A DNA stretch of 64,000 bases from CAVVPY01 sp963750295 (GCA_963750295.1 CAVVPY010000001.1:2418001-2482000); one strand, 5' to 3'. Positions 1 to 9,294 are shown, numbered from the stretch's first letter. Program-made: numbers and translations. The notes: a model not told the origin generated them from the letters alone.

Positions 1-544
1 CCACCTTCGGCCGTCGATTGTGCGGGCGCATGAGGGTCTTGCCGCAAGCCCGGTGCTGCCGTATACGTTGAAAGTGCGAGGGCATTCGTGCCCAATATCC
101 CCTCTCCAGCAGCGACTACGCGGCCGTGCTGCCTCACCCGGCGTCGCCGCTGGCCCGGCCGATCGGCACCGGATCCCGGCCGCGTCTGCCGCGAGCCACC
201 CCTACCGGATCTCCTGGGTCCGCGGCCAGCACCTGCCGATGCCGCTGCGCAACTGCTTCGAGTTTCGGGCTTCGCTCGATCACCGCCACGGGCGCGCGAC
301 GTTGCCCGCGAGTGTCCAGCCGACGAAGGCGTTAGCGTCCCCGTTCCCCATGCCGTGCTCGGCTTTCAGCCAACTCACGATCTACATGTACTTCGACATG
401 CCCGAACGGGCAATGCTCTCCTGCCACGACGAAATGGGACGCCCGTACTTGGCCTCAATCGACGGAAGACGGAAAGCGGGCCCCGACCGCGCAGCGCGCC
501 ATTTCACAGCGACTGGATCGCTGCGTGCGCTTGTTGTGCTCGCG
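1..544. other. no supported gene
   Basis: Several overlapping open frames exist on both strands, as expected at this GC content, but none gives a protein with a recognisable domain, signal peptide or convincing ribosome binding site. One plus-strand frame near 360-480 has a less biased composition and could be a decayed remnant. I see no RNA gene or repeat here. Confidence 0.4.
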
Positions 545-1339
545 CTACGGCTTCCGGCCGATTGCGACGAAGCTGGGCGCGAAAATCATTGGCCGGGTGG
601 CGGCGGCGTCCGAGCGCACGAAGGCCGCTTTCCAACGCTCGACGTCCTCGGGCGTGGCGGCGCCTTCCGCGAGCATTGCCTCGCGGGCCGCCCACGAGGG
701 TGGACGCATTCCCGGCGGGGCGTCGATGATGCTGTAGCCGCCCGTGAAGCTGGTGACCTCCAGGCCGGCGGCCCGCAGCAGATGGCTGAGTCGTAGTCCG
801 ATGCTCGGATTGTTGCCGCGCGTCGCATGGAAGCGGGCGTACTTGTCCGACAGGTCGTCCAGTTCGGGGTCGGCGTCGACTAGGCGGAAGGCCGTGAGGT
901 CCACGTCGACGAGGTAAACCGCACCGCCGGCGCGCGGCAAAGTGGCAAGGTGATCGACGATTGACTGCTCGTGGCCGCCGTTGTGGGCCAGGACGTGGCG
1001 CATCATCACTACGGCGACAGACCCTGGTTCGATGCCGGTGTCCGCCGCGCTGCCCGCCCGCAATTCGACGTTGGTGACTCCACTCTGCTCGACCAGGGAG
1101 CGCGCCGCTGCGAGCGCTTGTTCGTCACGCTCGATCCCGATGACCCGACCGCTTGGCCCTACCTCGGCCGCCAGCTCCACGCTCATCGCCGCCGGGCCGC
1201 ACCCGACGTCCGCGATGACCGCGCCAGGCACGATTCCGGCGGCGCGCAGGTGGGCTGCCTCGAGGATCAGCGCATGCGCGGCCATCATCCGATATCGCGC
1301 GACCTCGACCTCACTGACGGCGAGCGTGTAGTCAGTCAT
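545..1339 (-). CDS. class I SAM-dependent methyltransferase
   Basis: A 264-residue Rossmann-fold methyltransferase that probably transfers a methyl group from S-adenosylmethionine to an unknown small molecule. Motif I, VIADVGCGPAAM, lies near residues 41-52, and the acidic end of the second strand (GIERDEQA) near residue 68 should bind the ribose of SAM. A later VVMMRHVLAH segment matches the post-strand-4 region. The frame stays open further upstream, but the protein reads as a natural N-terminus only from the ATG at 1339 (MTDYTLAVSEVEV). No neighbour suggests the substrate. The fold is clear and the reaction is not assignable. Confidence 0.85.
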   Translation of the reverse strand: MTDYTLAVSEVEVARYRMMAAHALILEAAHLRAAGIVPGAVIADVGCGPAAMSVELAAEVGPSGRVIGIERDEQALAAARSLVEQSGVTNVELRAGSAADTGIEPGSVAVVMMRHVLAHNGGHEQSIVDHLATLPRAGGAVYLVDVDLTAFRLVDADPELDDLSDKYARFHATRGNNPSIGLRLSHLLRAAGLEVTSFTGGYSIIDAPPGMRPPSWAAREAMLAEGAATPEDVERWKAAFVRSDAAATRPMIFAPSFVAIGRKP

Positions 1340-1597
1340 GCCGGGCAGACCCTCGAACGGCGCACTTTTCGAAGTATGCCGCCGGTGACCGGGAATGTCA
1401 TCAAGAGCAAGGTTGGACTGAACAACGTATCCGCACCGTATGCGCGTTCGCACGAACCTTCGCTCGGTGCGCTCACCAGTGGAACGCGACAACGGACGAA
1501 AGAGACCGCCTGAATCGCCAAGGTCCAGGCCATCAAGGCGCTGAAGCGGTGCTTCAGGACGCCTCGTCAAGGAGGCGTACGACCCGATCCGCGCCTG

Positions 1598-2112
1598 GTG
1601 CGAGGCGTTAAGGACATCACGAGCGACGCTCACAGCGTCTACGTTTCGAGTGGAAATCCGTCCGTCCTGCAATCGATCGATCCGGCTACGGACGCAACCA
1701 CCACTCCTGCGGGGAAGACCGACGACCAGTTCTGCGGGCCGCTGACCTTCAGCGGGGGCTCGATTTGGAACAGCGACCGGTGCACCAACACGCTGTACCA
1801 AATCTCACGCGCCGGCGTCGTCCGCTCGCAGGTCACCTACGGACCGCCCTTCGCGTCTTCCCGGCCCCAGGTGCTCGATCAGACCCAATTCGACAGGAAG
1901 CTGTGGGTAGCCGTCGACGAGTCCTACAACAACGACACGTCCACCGGATCGCGCGGTGTCGTCGAACAGCGCGACCCACACGACGGCACGTTGCTCGGCC
2001 GGGCGTTGTCGGTGGTGACGTGAGTCTGGTCCGCCTCGGCTTCGGGTCGTTGTGGACGTTCGACGCGGGTAGATCGACCCTCCGACGCATGACCATTCCG
2101 GCGACGCCCTGA
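1598..2112 (+). pseudogene. decayed beta-propeller (YncE/Vgb-like) gene
   Basis: The first frame (1598-2023) encodes about 140 residues with short beta-strand repeats of the type SVYVSSGNPSVLQSIDPATD, LTFSGGSIWNSDRCTNTLYQI and KLWVAVDESYNN, resembling blades of a YncE- or virginiamycin-B-lyase-like seven-bladed propeller. It stops at a TGA at 2021-2023, but the +1 frame continues the same theme (SLVRLGFGSLWTFD) to a stop at 2112. There is no signal peptide and only two or three blades, so the gene is truncated at the 5' end and frameshifted at the 3' end. The family assignment rests on pattern alone. Confidence 0.45.
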
Positions 2113-2154
2113 CGCCTGCTCTGGACGATGGCCCCCCCGCGCTCGTCGAGCGAG

Positions 2155-3120
2155 TCAGCTGCCCGAACTCACGCGCTGGTCGAGTTCGGTGCGTGTCGGC
2201 GGGTCGGCCCCGGCGCGTTCGCAGGTCATCGCCGACACCAATACCGCCTGGGCCAGTGCCGCGTGAATCACGCTGCCGCCGGCTATCGCGTCCGCGAGCG
2301 CACCGGGCGAGCTCACCCCGCCGGACGCGAGCCCGGCCAGCAGCCCACCGGCGAAGGAATCACCTGCACCGACGGTGTCGGCCACCGCGATCGCCGCTCC
2401 CGCGCAACGGGCCACCTCGCCCGCAGCCGCGTAGGCGACCGCGCCCTCCGAGCCCAGCGTGACGACGACCAGCAGCGCGCCGAGCCCACACCACCGTGCC
2501 GCGACCTCGGCCAGCGCCACACCCGGGTAGAGGAATTCGACGTCCTCATCGCTGGCCTTCACCAGGTGGGCCGCGCCCAGGCACCGCTCGATGCTCGCGC
2601 GCACCTCGTCGGGGTCGGCGATCAACGCAGGACGAACGTTCGGGTCGTAACTGACCAGGGTGTCGCCGAGCGCGTGCAGACGCCGCTGCAGCGCCTCGAT
2701 GAAAGGCCCGGACGGCGGCCGCCAACTCGCGAGCGACCCGACGTGCAACACGCCACCGGACGGGACGAGGTCGAGCACGCCGTCGTCCCAGGCCAGGCCC
2801 GCAGTTCCGTCGAGGTAGAAGTCGTAGTGCGCGCGGCCGGCTTCATCCAGCCCGGCGACCGCGAGCGTCGTCGGCTCGCGGACGATCTGCCACCGGTCGA
2901 ACCCCACCCCGCTGGCCCGCGCCTTGTCCTCCAGCATCCGGCCGAACGCGTCCGAGCCGGTGCGGGCGACCAGTGAGACCTGCTCGCCCAGCCGGGCCAG
3001 GGTGAGCGCCACGTTGTAGAGGCTGCCGCCGGCGTGTGCGGTGAACGTCCCGCGCGACGACGGGCTCTCGACCAGGTCGACGAGCGCCTCACCGACGACG
3101 GTGAAAGACGCGTTCACCAC
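2155..3120 (-). CDS. PfkB-family carbohydrate kinase
   Basis: A 321-residue ribokinase/fructokinase-type sugar kinase. The N-terminal glycine-rich AHAGGSLYNVALTLARLG (about residues 28-45) matches PfkB signature 1. The C-terminal DTVGAGDSFAGGLLAG near residue 245 is signature 2, with the catalytic Asp in GAGD and the anion hole. It should phosphorylate a furanose sugar with ATP in the cytoplasm. The substrate is not visible from sequence, and fructose is the commonest for this length and signature. It lies 15 bp downstream of an enoyl-CoA hydratase on the same strand, so the two may be co-transcribed, although there is no obvious metabolic link. Confidence 0.88.
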   Translation of the reverse strand: MVNASFTVVGEALVDLVESPSSRGTFTAHAGGSLYNVALTLARLGEQVSLVARTGSDAFGRMLEDKARASGVGFDRWQIVREPTTLAVAGLDEAGRAHYDFYLDGTAGLAWDDGVLDLVPSGGVLHVGSLASWRPPSGPFIEALQRRLHALGDTLVSYDPNVRPALIADPDEVRASIERCLGAAHLVKASDEDVEFLYPGVALAEVAARWCGLGALLVVVTLGSEGAVAYAAAGEVARCAGAAIAVADTVGAGDSFAGGLLAGLASGGVSSPGALADAIAGGSVIHAALAQAVLVSAMTCERAGADPPTRTELDQRVSSGS

Positions 3121-3135
3121 TGCATCATCGCAGTC

Positions 3136-3936
3136 TCACTCGCCGCTGAAGGACGGCGGACGCTTGTCCAGCATCGCGGTCACCGCCTCGCGATGGTCGG
3201 CCGTGTGGTGCGCGATCGCCTGCATCGCGGCGGACAATTCGAGCAGCGCGTCCAGCGACTGGTGCTGGCCCTGGCGGATGAGCGACTTCGTCATCCGCAG
3301 GACGTGCGGCGGGTTCGCCGCGATCCGCGCCGCGAGTTCGTGCGCGGCGGCGAGCAACTCGTCGGCAGGGACCACCCGCGACACCAGTCCCCACGAGAGA
3401 GCAGTCGCCGCGTCGATCGGTTCACCGGTGAACGCCATCTCGCTGGCCCGCGACAACCCCACCGCACGAGGCAGAAACCACGCACCGCCGTCGCCGGGGA
3501 CGAGGCCGACCTTGACGAAACTCTCGGCGAACACGGCCCGCTCGGACGCGATGCGGATGTCGCACATCAACGTCAGATCGCAGCCGGCACCGATCGCCGG
3601 GCCGTTCACCGCGGCGATCGCCGGTACCTCGAGGCGCGCCATCGCCTGCGGGATGCGCTGCACGCCGTGGCGGTAACCCTGCCGGATCTCGGCCGGGGTG
3701 CCGGCGAACATGCCCTCGCGGTCGCGCATGTGCTTGACGTTGCCGCCGGACGAGAACGCCGTCCCCGCCCCGGTGATGACCACCGCCCGAATCGCAGCGT
3801 CGGCATTGGCATCGGCGACGTACTGCTCGATCGCGGCGATGGTCTCGACGTCGGTGATCGCATTGCGCGTGTCGGGCCGGTTCAACGTCCACGTCTCGAC
3901 AGCACCGTCGCGCTCACGCAACACGGCCTCGGTCAT
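3136..3936 (-). CDS. enoyl-CoA hydratase/isomerase family protein
   Basis: A crotonase-fold protein of 266 residues. The first oxyanion-hole loop GAGTAFSSGGNVKHM lies near residue 57 and the second, NGPAIGAGCDLTLMCD, near residue 110. This is typical of enoyl-CoA hydratases and related isomerases of fatty-acid or amino-acid breakdown. The second catalytic Glu of classical hydratases seems to be replaced by Asp (GLVPGDGGAW), so the reaction may be an isomerisation or another crotonase chemistry. The start is fixed by a good ribosome binding site, GGAGG, six bases before the ATG. The pirin gene starts divergently 27 bp away. Confidence 0.9.
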   Translation of the reverse strand: MTEAVLRERDGAVETWTLNRPDTRNAITDVETIAAIEQYVADANADAAIRAVVITGAGTAFSSGGNVKHMRDREGMFAGTPAEIRQGYRHGVQRIPQAMARLEVPAIAAVNGPAIGAGCDLTLMCDIRIASERAVFAESFVKVGLVPGDGGAWFLPRAVGLSRASEMAFTGEPIDAATALSWGLVSRVVPADELLAAAHELAARIAANPPHVLRMTKSLIRQGQHQSLDALLELSAAMQAIAHHTADHREAVTAMLDKRPPSFSGE

Positions 3937-3963
3937 GGCCACCTCCGGTCGTACCGTTTGGGC

Positions 3964-4923
3964 ATGAGCAATCTCGATCGGACGCCCAGTCTGACCTACT
4001 GCGATCGCGGCGGGGTCGCGACCCGACCCGCCCAGGAGCTGTTCAACGGCAGGGAAGTGCTGCTCGGCGAGAGCACGGTGGTGCGGCGCGTCCTGCCGAA
4101 TCTCGGCCGCCGGCTGGTCGGCCCGTGGTGCTTCATCGACCACTACGGCCCGGACGACATCGCCGGGCAGGGCGGCATGCAGGTGCCGCCGCACCCGCAC
4201 ATGGGGCTGCAGACGGTCAGCTGGCTGCTGGACGGGCGCGTCCACCACCGCGACAGTCTCGGCAGCGACGCCATCATCGAGCCCGGCCAGCTCGGCCTGA
4301 TGACCTCGGGCGCCGGCATCGCGCACGCAGAGTACTCGCCGCTGCCGCACCCCGACCTGCTGCACGGCGTCCAGCTGTGGGTGGCGCTGCCGTCGGCGAC
4401 GGCCGGGACGGCGCCTGCCTGGGCGCACCACGTCGCCCTGCCCACGGTGTCCGACGAGGGTCTGCACGCGACCGTCATCCTCGGGTCCCTGGCCGGCAGC
4501 AGTTCACCGGGCACGACCCACAGCCCGCTGGTCGGCGTCGCGGTCACGCTGCACGCCGGCGCCGGCACCCGGCTGCCGCTCGAACCGGACTTCGAGCACG
4601 CGGCCCTGGTGCTGGCGGGTTCGGCGGACGTGGACGGCGTGCCGGTGCCGATCGGATCGATGCTCTATCTGGGCACCGGACGATCCGACGTCGCGCTGCG
4701 ATCTGACCGCGGCGCCGAGCTGTTGCTGCTCGGCGGCGAACCGTTCGGCGAGGACATCGTGATGTGGTGGAACTTCGTCGGCCACTCCAACGACGAGATC
4801 GTCGAGGCACGGGCGCAGTGGACGGCCGGCGAGCGGTTCGGGACGGTCACCGACGCGGGTGAGCCGCTGGTCGCGCCGCCGCTTCCGCCAGGAGCGTTGA
4901 AGCCGCGCGGCGCGACCCGCTAG
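3964..4923 (+). CDS. pirin family protein
   Basis: A 319-residue bicupin. The N-terminal half carries the pirin pattern: FIDHYGPDD, then PHPHMGLQTVSWLLDGRVHHRDSLG (iron-binding His residues near 74-76 and 118), then GLMTSGAGIAHAEYS. The second cupin is degenerate, as usual for pirins. Members are non-haem iron proteins, some with quercetinase activity and some acting as regulators, and their roles in bacteria vary. The start ATG at 3964 is 27 bp from the divergent enoyl-CoA hydratase, so the promoters must overlap or one transcript is leaderless. It converges on lon with a 4 bp gap. Confidence 0.9.
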   Translation: MSNLDRTPSLTYCDRGGVATRPAQELFNGREVLLGESTVVRRVLPNLGRRLVGPWCFIDHYGPDDIAGQGGMQVPPHPHMGLQTVSWLLDGRVHHRDSLGSDAIIEPGQLGLMTSGAGIAHAEYSPLPHPDLLHGVQLWVALPSATAGTAPAWAHHVALPTVSDEGLHATVILGSLAGSSSPGTTHSPLVGVAVTLHAGAGTRLPLEPDFEHAALVLAGSADVDGVPVPIGSMLYLGTGRSDVALRSDRGAELLLLGGEPFGEDIVMWWNFVGHSNDEIVEARAQWTAGERFGTVTDAGEPLVAPPLPPGALKPRGATR

Positions 4924-4927
4924 CCGG

Positions 4928-7234
4928 TCAGGCGGCGACCTCGGCCGCCGACTCGGCCCTCTCGAGCGCGTGCGCGAGGATCTCGGCGACATCGGTCACC
5001 GGGCGCACGTCCAGCGCCGCGAGCACCTCGGCCGGGACGTCGTCCAGATCCGGCTCGTTGCGCTTCGGGATGAACACCGTCCTCAGCCCGGCGCGCTGCG
5101 CGGCGAGCAGCTTCTGCTTCACCCCGCCGATCGGCAGCACCCGGCCGTTCAGCGTGACCTCGCCGGTCATGCCCACGTCCGAGCGCACGGCGCGGCCGGT
5201 CGCGAGCGAGGCCAACGCGGTCACCATCGTCACCCCCGCGGACGGCCCGTCCTTGGGGACGGCACCGGCGGGGACGTGCAGGTGGACGGCCCGGGTCAGC
5301 GCCGGTGCCAGCTCGGGACGGTGCGACCGCAGGTACGACAGCGCGATCCGCGCCGACTCCTTCATCACGTCGCCCAGCTGACCGGTCAGGGTCAGGTTCG
5401 CCTCGCCGTCCATGGCGCTGGCCTCGATGAACAGCACGTCGCCACCGGTCCCGGTCACGGCCAGACCGGTCGCCACGCCGGGGACGGCCGTCCGCTCCGC
5501 CGACTCAGGCGTGAACCGTGGCCGGCCGAGGAACTCGCGCAGGTTCGCGACCTCGACAGCGATCGGCGCGGGGTCGGACGCGAGCGTGGTGGCCACCTTG
5601 CGCAGCACGCGCGCGAGCGAGCCTTCCAGCTGCCGTACCCCTGCCTCGCGGGTGTATTCGGCCGCGATCAGGTGCAGCACGTCGGCCGAGATCGTCACCT
5701 CGGCGTCGGACAGCGCGGCCCGATCGAGCTGTCGCGGCAGCAGGTGGGTGCGTGCGATCGCGACCTTGTCGTCCTCGGTGTAGCCGTCGAGCGTGACCAC
5801 CTCCATCCGGTCGAGCAGGGCGGCCGGGATGGTGTCGGCGACGTTCGCCGTCGCGAGGAACAGCACGTCGGACAGGTCGAGTTCGACCTCGAGGTAGTGG
5901 TCGCGGAAGGTGTGGTTCTGCGCCGGGTCGAGCACCTCGAGCAACGCCGCGGCCGGGTCGCCGCGGAAGTCCGAGCCGACCTTGTCGACCTCGTCGAGCA
6001 GGACGACCGGGTTCATCGAGCCGGCATCGCTGATCGCGCGGACGATACGCCCGGGCAGCGCGCCGACGTAGGTCCGGCGGTGGCCCCGGATCTCTGCCTC
6101 GTCCCGCACACCGCCCAGGGATACCCGGACGAACTTTCGCCCGAGGGCGCGCGCAACCGATTCACCGAGCGAGGTCTTGCCGACGCCGGGGGGCCCGACC
6201 AGGGCGAGGACGGCGCCGGACCCGCGCCCGCCCACGACCTCCAGCCCACGGTCGGCGCGGCGCGCGCGCACGGCGAGGTACTCGACGATGCGATCCTTCA
6301 CGTCGTCCAGCCCGTGGTGGTCGGCGTCGAGAATCTCCCGCGCGGACAGGACATCGGTGTTGTCGACCGTCCGCTCGTCCCAGGGCAGGTCGAGCACGGT
6401 GTCGAGCCAGGTACGGATCCAGCCGGACTCGGGCGACTGGTCGGATGCCCGTTCGAGCTTGCCGACCTCGCGCATCGCGGCCTCGCGCACCTTCTCGGGC
6501 AGCGGGGCGGCCTCGACCCGGCTGCGGTAGTCGTCGGCGCCGTCCGGTTCGCCCTCGCCCAACTCCTTGCGGATCGCGGCGAGTTGCTCGCGGAGCAGGA
6601 ATTCACGCTGGCGCTTGTCCATGCCCTCGCGGACGTCGTCGCGGATCTTCTCCGACACCTCGAGTTCGGCGAGTTGCGCGCGCGCCCAGTCGAGCACGAG
6701 GGTCAGCCGCCGCTCGACGTCGGGCGTCTCGAGCAGCTCACGCTTCTGCACGTTCGACAGGTAGGACGCGTAACCGGCGAGGTCGGCCAGTTCGGACGGG
6801 TCGTTCACCCGTTGCACCGAGTCGATGACCTGCCAGGCGTTGCGGCGCTGCAGGATCGCCACGACCAGCCGCTTGTAGTCTGCGGCCAGGTCGCGCGCGC
6901 GCTCGTCGGGCTCGGCGTCCTCGACCAGATCGGCCTCGACCCACAACGCGGTGCCGGGACCGGTCACGCCCGATCCGATCCGCGCTCGCCCGCCCGCGCG
7001 CAACACGGCCGCCGGCTCGCCACCGGGCAGCCGGCCGACCTGCTCGATGCCGGCGACGACGCCGTACACCGGGTAGCGGTCAGGCAGGCGCGGCGCGATC
7101 AGCAGCTGACCGTCCGAACTCGCGCTGGCGGCGTCCACGGCAGCGCGCGCCGCGTCGTCGAGTTCGATCGGCACCACCATGCCGGGCAGCACGACCACGT
7201 CGGACAGGGACAGCATCGGAAGCTTGAGCGACAT
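4928..7234 (-). CDS. lon: ATP-dependent protease Lon
   Basis: A complete 768-residue Lon (LonA type), the ATP-driven cytoplasmic serine protease that degrades damaged and regulatory proteins. Domains in order: N-terminal substrate-binding LAN domain (residues 5-190), coiled-coil linker, AAA+ module with Walker A GPPGVGKTS near 346 and Walker B VVLLDEVDK, then the protease domain with the catalytic Ser in KDGPSAGVTM near 661 and Lys in GGVKQK near 704. All catalytic elements are present. The gene has its own promoter region, with a HAIR-like HspR operator 22 bp before the ATG, which predicts heat-shock control. Confidence 0.97.
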   Translation of the reverse strand: MSLKLPMLSLSDVVVLPGMVVPIELDDAARAAVDAASASSDGQLLIAPRLPDRYPVYGVVAGIEQVGRLPGGEPAAVLRAGGRARIGSGVTGPGTALWVEADLVEDAEPDERARDLAADYKRLVVAILQRRNAWQVIDSVQRVNDPSELADLAGYASYLSNVQKRELLETPDVERRLTLVLDWARAQLAELEVSEKIRDDVREGMDKRQREFLLREQLAAIRKELGEGEPDGADDYRSRVEAAPLPEKVREAAMREVGKLERASDQSPESGWIRTWLDTVLDLPWDERTVDNTDVLSAREILDADHHGLDDVKDRIVEYLAVRARRADRGLEVVGGRGSGAVLALVGPPGVGKTSLGESVARALGRKFVRVSLGGVRDEAEIRGHRRTYVGALPGRIVRAISDAGSMNPVVLLDEVDKVGSDFRGDPAAALLEVLDPAQNHTFRDHYLEVELDLSDVLFLATANVADTIPAALLDRMEVVTLDGYTEDDKVAIARTHLLPRQLDRAALSDAEVTISADVLHLIAAEYTREAGVRQLEGSLARVLRKVATTLASDPAPIAVEVANLREFLGRPRFTPESAERTAVPGVATGLAVTGTGGDVLFIEASAMDGEANLTLTGQLGDVMKESARIALSYLRSHRPELAPALTRAVHLHVPAGAVPKDGPSAGVTMVTALASLATGRAVRSDVGMTGEVTLNGRVLPIGGVKQKLLAAQRAGLRTVFIPKRNEPDLDDVPAEVLAALDVRPVTDVAEILAHALERAESAAEVAA

Positions 7235-7255
7235 CGGGATCCTCGCCAGGTCGGT

Positions 7256-7276
7256 ATTGAGTCTCGACGGCTCAAG
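7256..7276 (-). promoter_or_regulatory. HAIR element, probable HspR operator of lon
   Basis: The plus strand reads ATTGAGT, seven bases, GCTCAAG. The established HAIR consensus is CTTGAGT-N7-ACTCAAG, so each arm has one mismatch and the spacing is exact. It sits 22 bp upstream of the lon start codon and overlaps the last codons of the upstream VOC gene. In Streptomyces, lon is a known HspR-regulon member, which fits this position. Confidence 0.8.
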
Positions 7277-7757
7277 TCCGTCGCCGGCCGGGATGTTCCC
7301 CGTCCGCTGTCCGCTCAGGGCGAACAGCCGCTCGGGGCGACGGGGCGCTCACGAAGATGCAGAACGGGTGCCCGGCCGGATCGGCGTAGACCCGCAGCGG
7401 CTCCTCGGGGTCATCGATCCGGTCGAGGCGCAGCACGGCGCCGAGGGCGACCGCGCGGTCGTGCTGGGCCAGCAGGTCCTCGGTGGACGGGACGGTCAGG
7501 TCCAGGTGCAGTTGCTGCGGGACGCCGTCGTCCGGCCAGGTCGACGCCGCAAGCGAATCGACGTGTTGGAACGCGAGGTGATGCGTGCCTGAAGCATCGT
7601 GCAGCACCAGCCAGTCAGGCGTGTCGCCGTCCTTTGCCTCGTCGCCCGCCCGGTACTGCCAGCCGAGCAGGTGCCGGTAGAACTCGGCGAGGGCTCGGGC
7701 GTCCGTGCAATCGAGCACCGTCTGCCGGTACTGGGGGAATACCTGTTGGGCACTCAC
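7272..7757 (-). CDS. VOC (glyoxalase/bleomycin-resistance) family protein
   Basis: A 161-residue vicinal-oxygen-chelate protein. It begins QTVLDCTDARALAEFYRHLLGW, the classic first beta-alpha-beta module, and later has QLHLDLTVPSTEDLLAQHDRAVALGA and YADPAGHPFCIF, the second module ending in the usual DPxGxPFC pattern. The substrate is unknown. Many actinobacterial paralogues of this subtype are uncharacterised. The 3' end overlaps the HAIR site of lon by five bases, so lon must have a promoter inside or just after this gene. The start ATG at 7757 is 43 bp from the divergent Ddn-like gene. Confidence 0.85.
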   Translation of the reverse strand: MSAQQVFPQYRQTVLDCTDARALAEFYRHLLGWQYRAGDEAKDGDTPDWLVLHDASGTHHLAFQHVDSLAASTWPDDGVPQQLHLDLTVPSTEDLLAQHDRAVALGAVLRLDRIDDPEEPLRVYADPAGHPFCIFVSAPSPRAAVRPERTADGEHPGRRRT

Positions 7758-7800
7758 GGTTGCTCCGATTCACATCAATTGACAGCGGGGGACGACAACC

Positions 7801-8211
7801 ATGGCAGTTCTGTTCGGGGACGAGCACGTCGCCCGATATCTCGAGACCGACGGTGCCGAAGGCTACGACTGGCTCAACGGAACGTCGATCCTGATTCTGT
7901 TCACCAAGGGTCGCAAGTCCGGCGACGAGCGGCGGCACGCCCTCATCTATCGCGAGTACGGCGACGACTACCTCGTCGTCGCGTCCAGGGGCGGCGCGCC
8001 CGAGTCCCCGGCCTGGTTCCTTAACCTCGAAGCCGACCCGCTCGTCGAGGTCCAGATCAAGGGCGACCGGTTCACGGCGGAGGCGCGGGTCGCGACCGCT
8101 GACGAGAAACCAGCCATGTGGAAGCACATGGTCGAGGTCTGGCCCGACTACGACGTGTACCAGACCAAGACCGTCCGCGAGATTCCGGTCGTCGTCCTCG
8201 AACGCCACTGA
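7801..8211 (+). CDS. Ddn-like nitroreductase, deazaflavin (F420)-dependent
   Basis: A 136-residue split beta-barrel protein of the deazaflavin-dependent nitroreductase family, whose best-known member is mycobacterial Ddn. Visible family features are TSILILFTKGRKSGDERRHAL (residues 27-47), then YLVVASRGGAPESPAWFLNL (near 60-80), the F420-binding core, and VWPDYDVYQTKT near the C-terminus. It is likely an F420H2-dependent quinone or nitro reductase in the cytoplasm or at the inner membrane. The substrate is not known. The family is nearly confined to Actinobacteria and a few other F420 producers. Confidence 0.87.
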   Translation: MAVLFGDEHVARYLETDGAEGYDWLNGTSILILFTKGRKSGDERRHALIYREYGDDYLVVASRGGAPESPAWFLNLEADPLVEVQIKGDRFTAEARVATADEKPAMWKHMVEVWPDYDVYQTKTVREIPVVVLERH

Positions 8212-8253
8212 CCTGCTGCTTCCGGCTGCGGATGCCGCCGCCGGGAGCGTGGG

Positions 8254-9294
8254 CTAGAAGGTAGCGGTGTCGATGACGAAGCGGTAGCGGACGTCGCTGT
8301 CGACCACGCGGTCGTAGGCCTCGTCGATCTGCTCGCCCGTGATCGTCTCGATCTCGGCGCCGATCCCGTGCTCGGCGCAGAAGTCGAGCATCTCTTGCGT
8401 CTCGCGGATCCCGCCGATCATCGACCCGGCCCAGCTGCGCCGCATCGGGATGAGCGCGAACACCGGCACCTCGAGCGGCTCGGGCGGCGCACCGACGCTC
8501 ACCAGCACGCCGTCCCTGCGCAGCAGCGACAGGTACTTGTGCATCGGCAGCGTCGCCGAGACGGTGTTCACGATCAGGTCGAAGTGCCCGGCAAGATCGG
8601 TGAAGGTCTTGTCGTCGCTCGTCGCGTAGTAGTGATCAGCGCCGAAGCGCTCGCCGTCGTCCTTCTTGGACAGCGACTGCGACAGGACGGCGACCTCCGC
8701 GCCCATCGCGTGTGCGATCTTGACGCCCACGTGACCGAGACCGCCCATACCGACGATCGCGACCTGCTTGCCCGGTCCGGCATTCCAGTGGTGCAGCGGC
8801 GAGTACAGCGTGATGCCGGCACACAGCAGCGGCGCGGCCTCGTCCAGTTCGATGCCTTCGGGAATGCGCACCACGAAGTCCTCGTCGACCACGATGTGCG
8901 TGCTGTACCCACCCTCGGTGGGACGGCCGTCCTTACCGATCGCGTTGTAGGTACCGACGTTGCCCTTGAGGCAGTACTGCTCCTCGCCGGCCAGGCAGTT
9001 CTCGCACTCGCGGCACGAGTCGACCATGCAGCCGACACCGACCCGGTCACCGACGCCGTGCTTGCTCACGTCGGCGCCGATCTGTTCGACCGTCCCGGCG
9101 ATCTCGTGACCGGGGACGAGCGGGAATATGGCTGGGCCCCACTCCTCGCGTGCGGTGTGGATGTCGGAGTGGCAGATCCCGGCGAAGGCGATTTTGATCA
9201 GGACGTCCTTCGGGCCGAGCTCACGCCGCTCGATCGTGCGCTTCTCGAACGGCGCCTTGGCCGCAGGCGTGACGTACGCGGTAACTGTTTTCAT
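8254..9294 (-). CDS. zinc-dependent NAD(P) alcohol dehydrogenase
   Basis: A 346-residue medium-chain dehydrogenase of the YahK/AdhC cinnamyl-alcohol-dehydrogenase-like group. The catalytic zinc ligands are Cys in GICHSD near residue 40 and GHE near 62. The structural zinc cysteines lie in CRECENCLAGEEQYC (about 94-108). The Rossmann motif is GMGGLGHVGV near 177. It should interconvert aldehydes and primary alcohols, and this group usually prefers NADPH. It is a single gene with its own promoter and converges on the Ddn-like gene. Confidence 0.92.
   Translation of the reverse strand: MKTVTAYVTPAAKAPFEKRTIERRELGPKDVLIKIAFAGICHSDIHTAREEWGPAIFPLVPGHEIAGTVEQIGADVSKHGVGDRVGVGCMVDSCRECENCLAGEEQYCLKGNVGTYNAIGKDGRPTEGGYSTHIVVDEDFVVRIPEGIELDEAAPLLCAGITLYSPLHHWNAGPGKQVAIVGMGGLGHVGVKIAHAMGAEVAVLSQSLSKKDDGERFGADHYYATSDDKTFTDLAGHFDLIVNTVSATLPMHKYLSLLRRDGVLVSVGAPPEPLEVPVFALIPMRRSWAGSMIGGIRETQEMLDFCAEHGIGAEIETITGEQIDEAYDRVVDSDVRYRFVIDTATF

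Noticed and set aside
20..796. A 258-codon open frame at the left edge
   Set aside because: It overlaps the methyltransferase antisense, lacks a ribosome binding site and domain, and has shadow-frame composition.
1520..1600. A short stretch (KVQAIKALKR) like the C-terminus of an IS110-type transposase
   Set aside because: Fewer than 20 residues match and no catalytic DEDD region or ends are present. Too weak to call an insertion sequence.
4970..7894. A 974-codon open frame on the plus strand opposite lon
   Set aside because: It is antisense to a complete Lon with all motifs, has Arg/Asp/His-rich composition typical of GC-driven shadow frames, and shows no domain.
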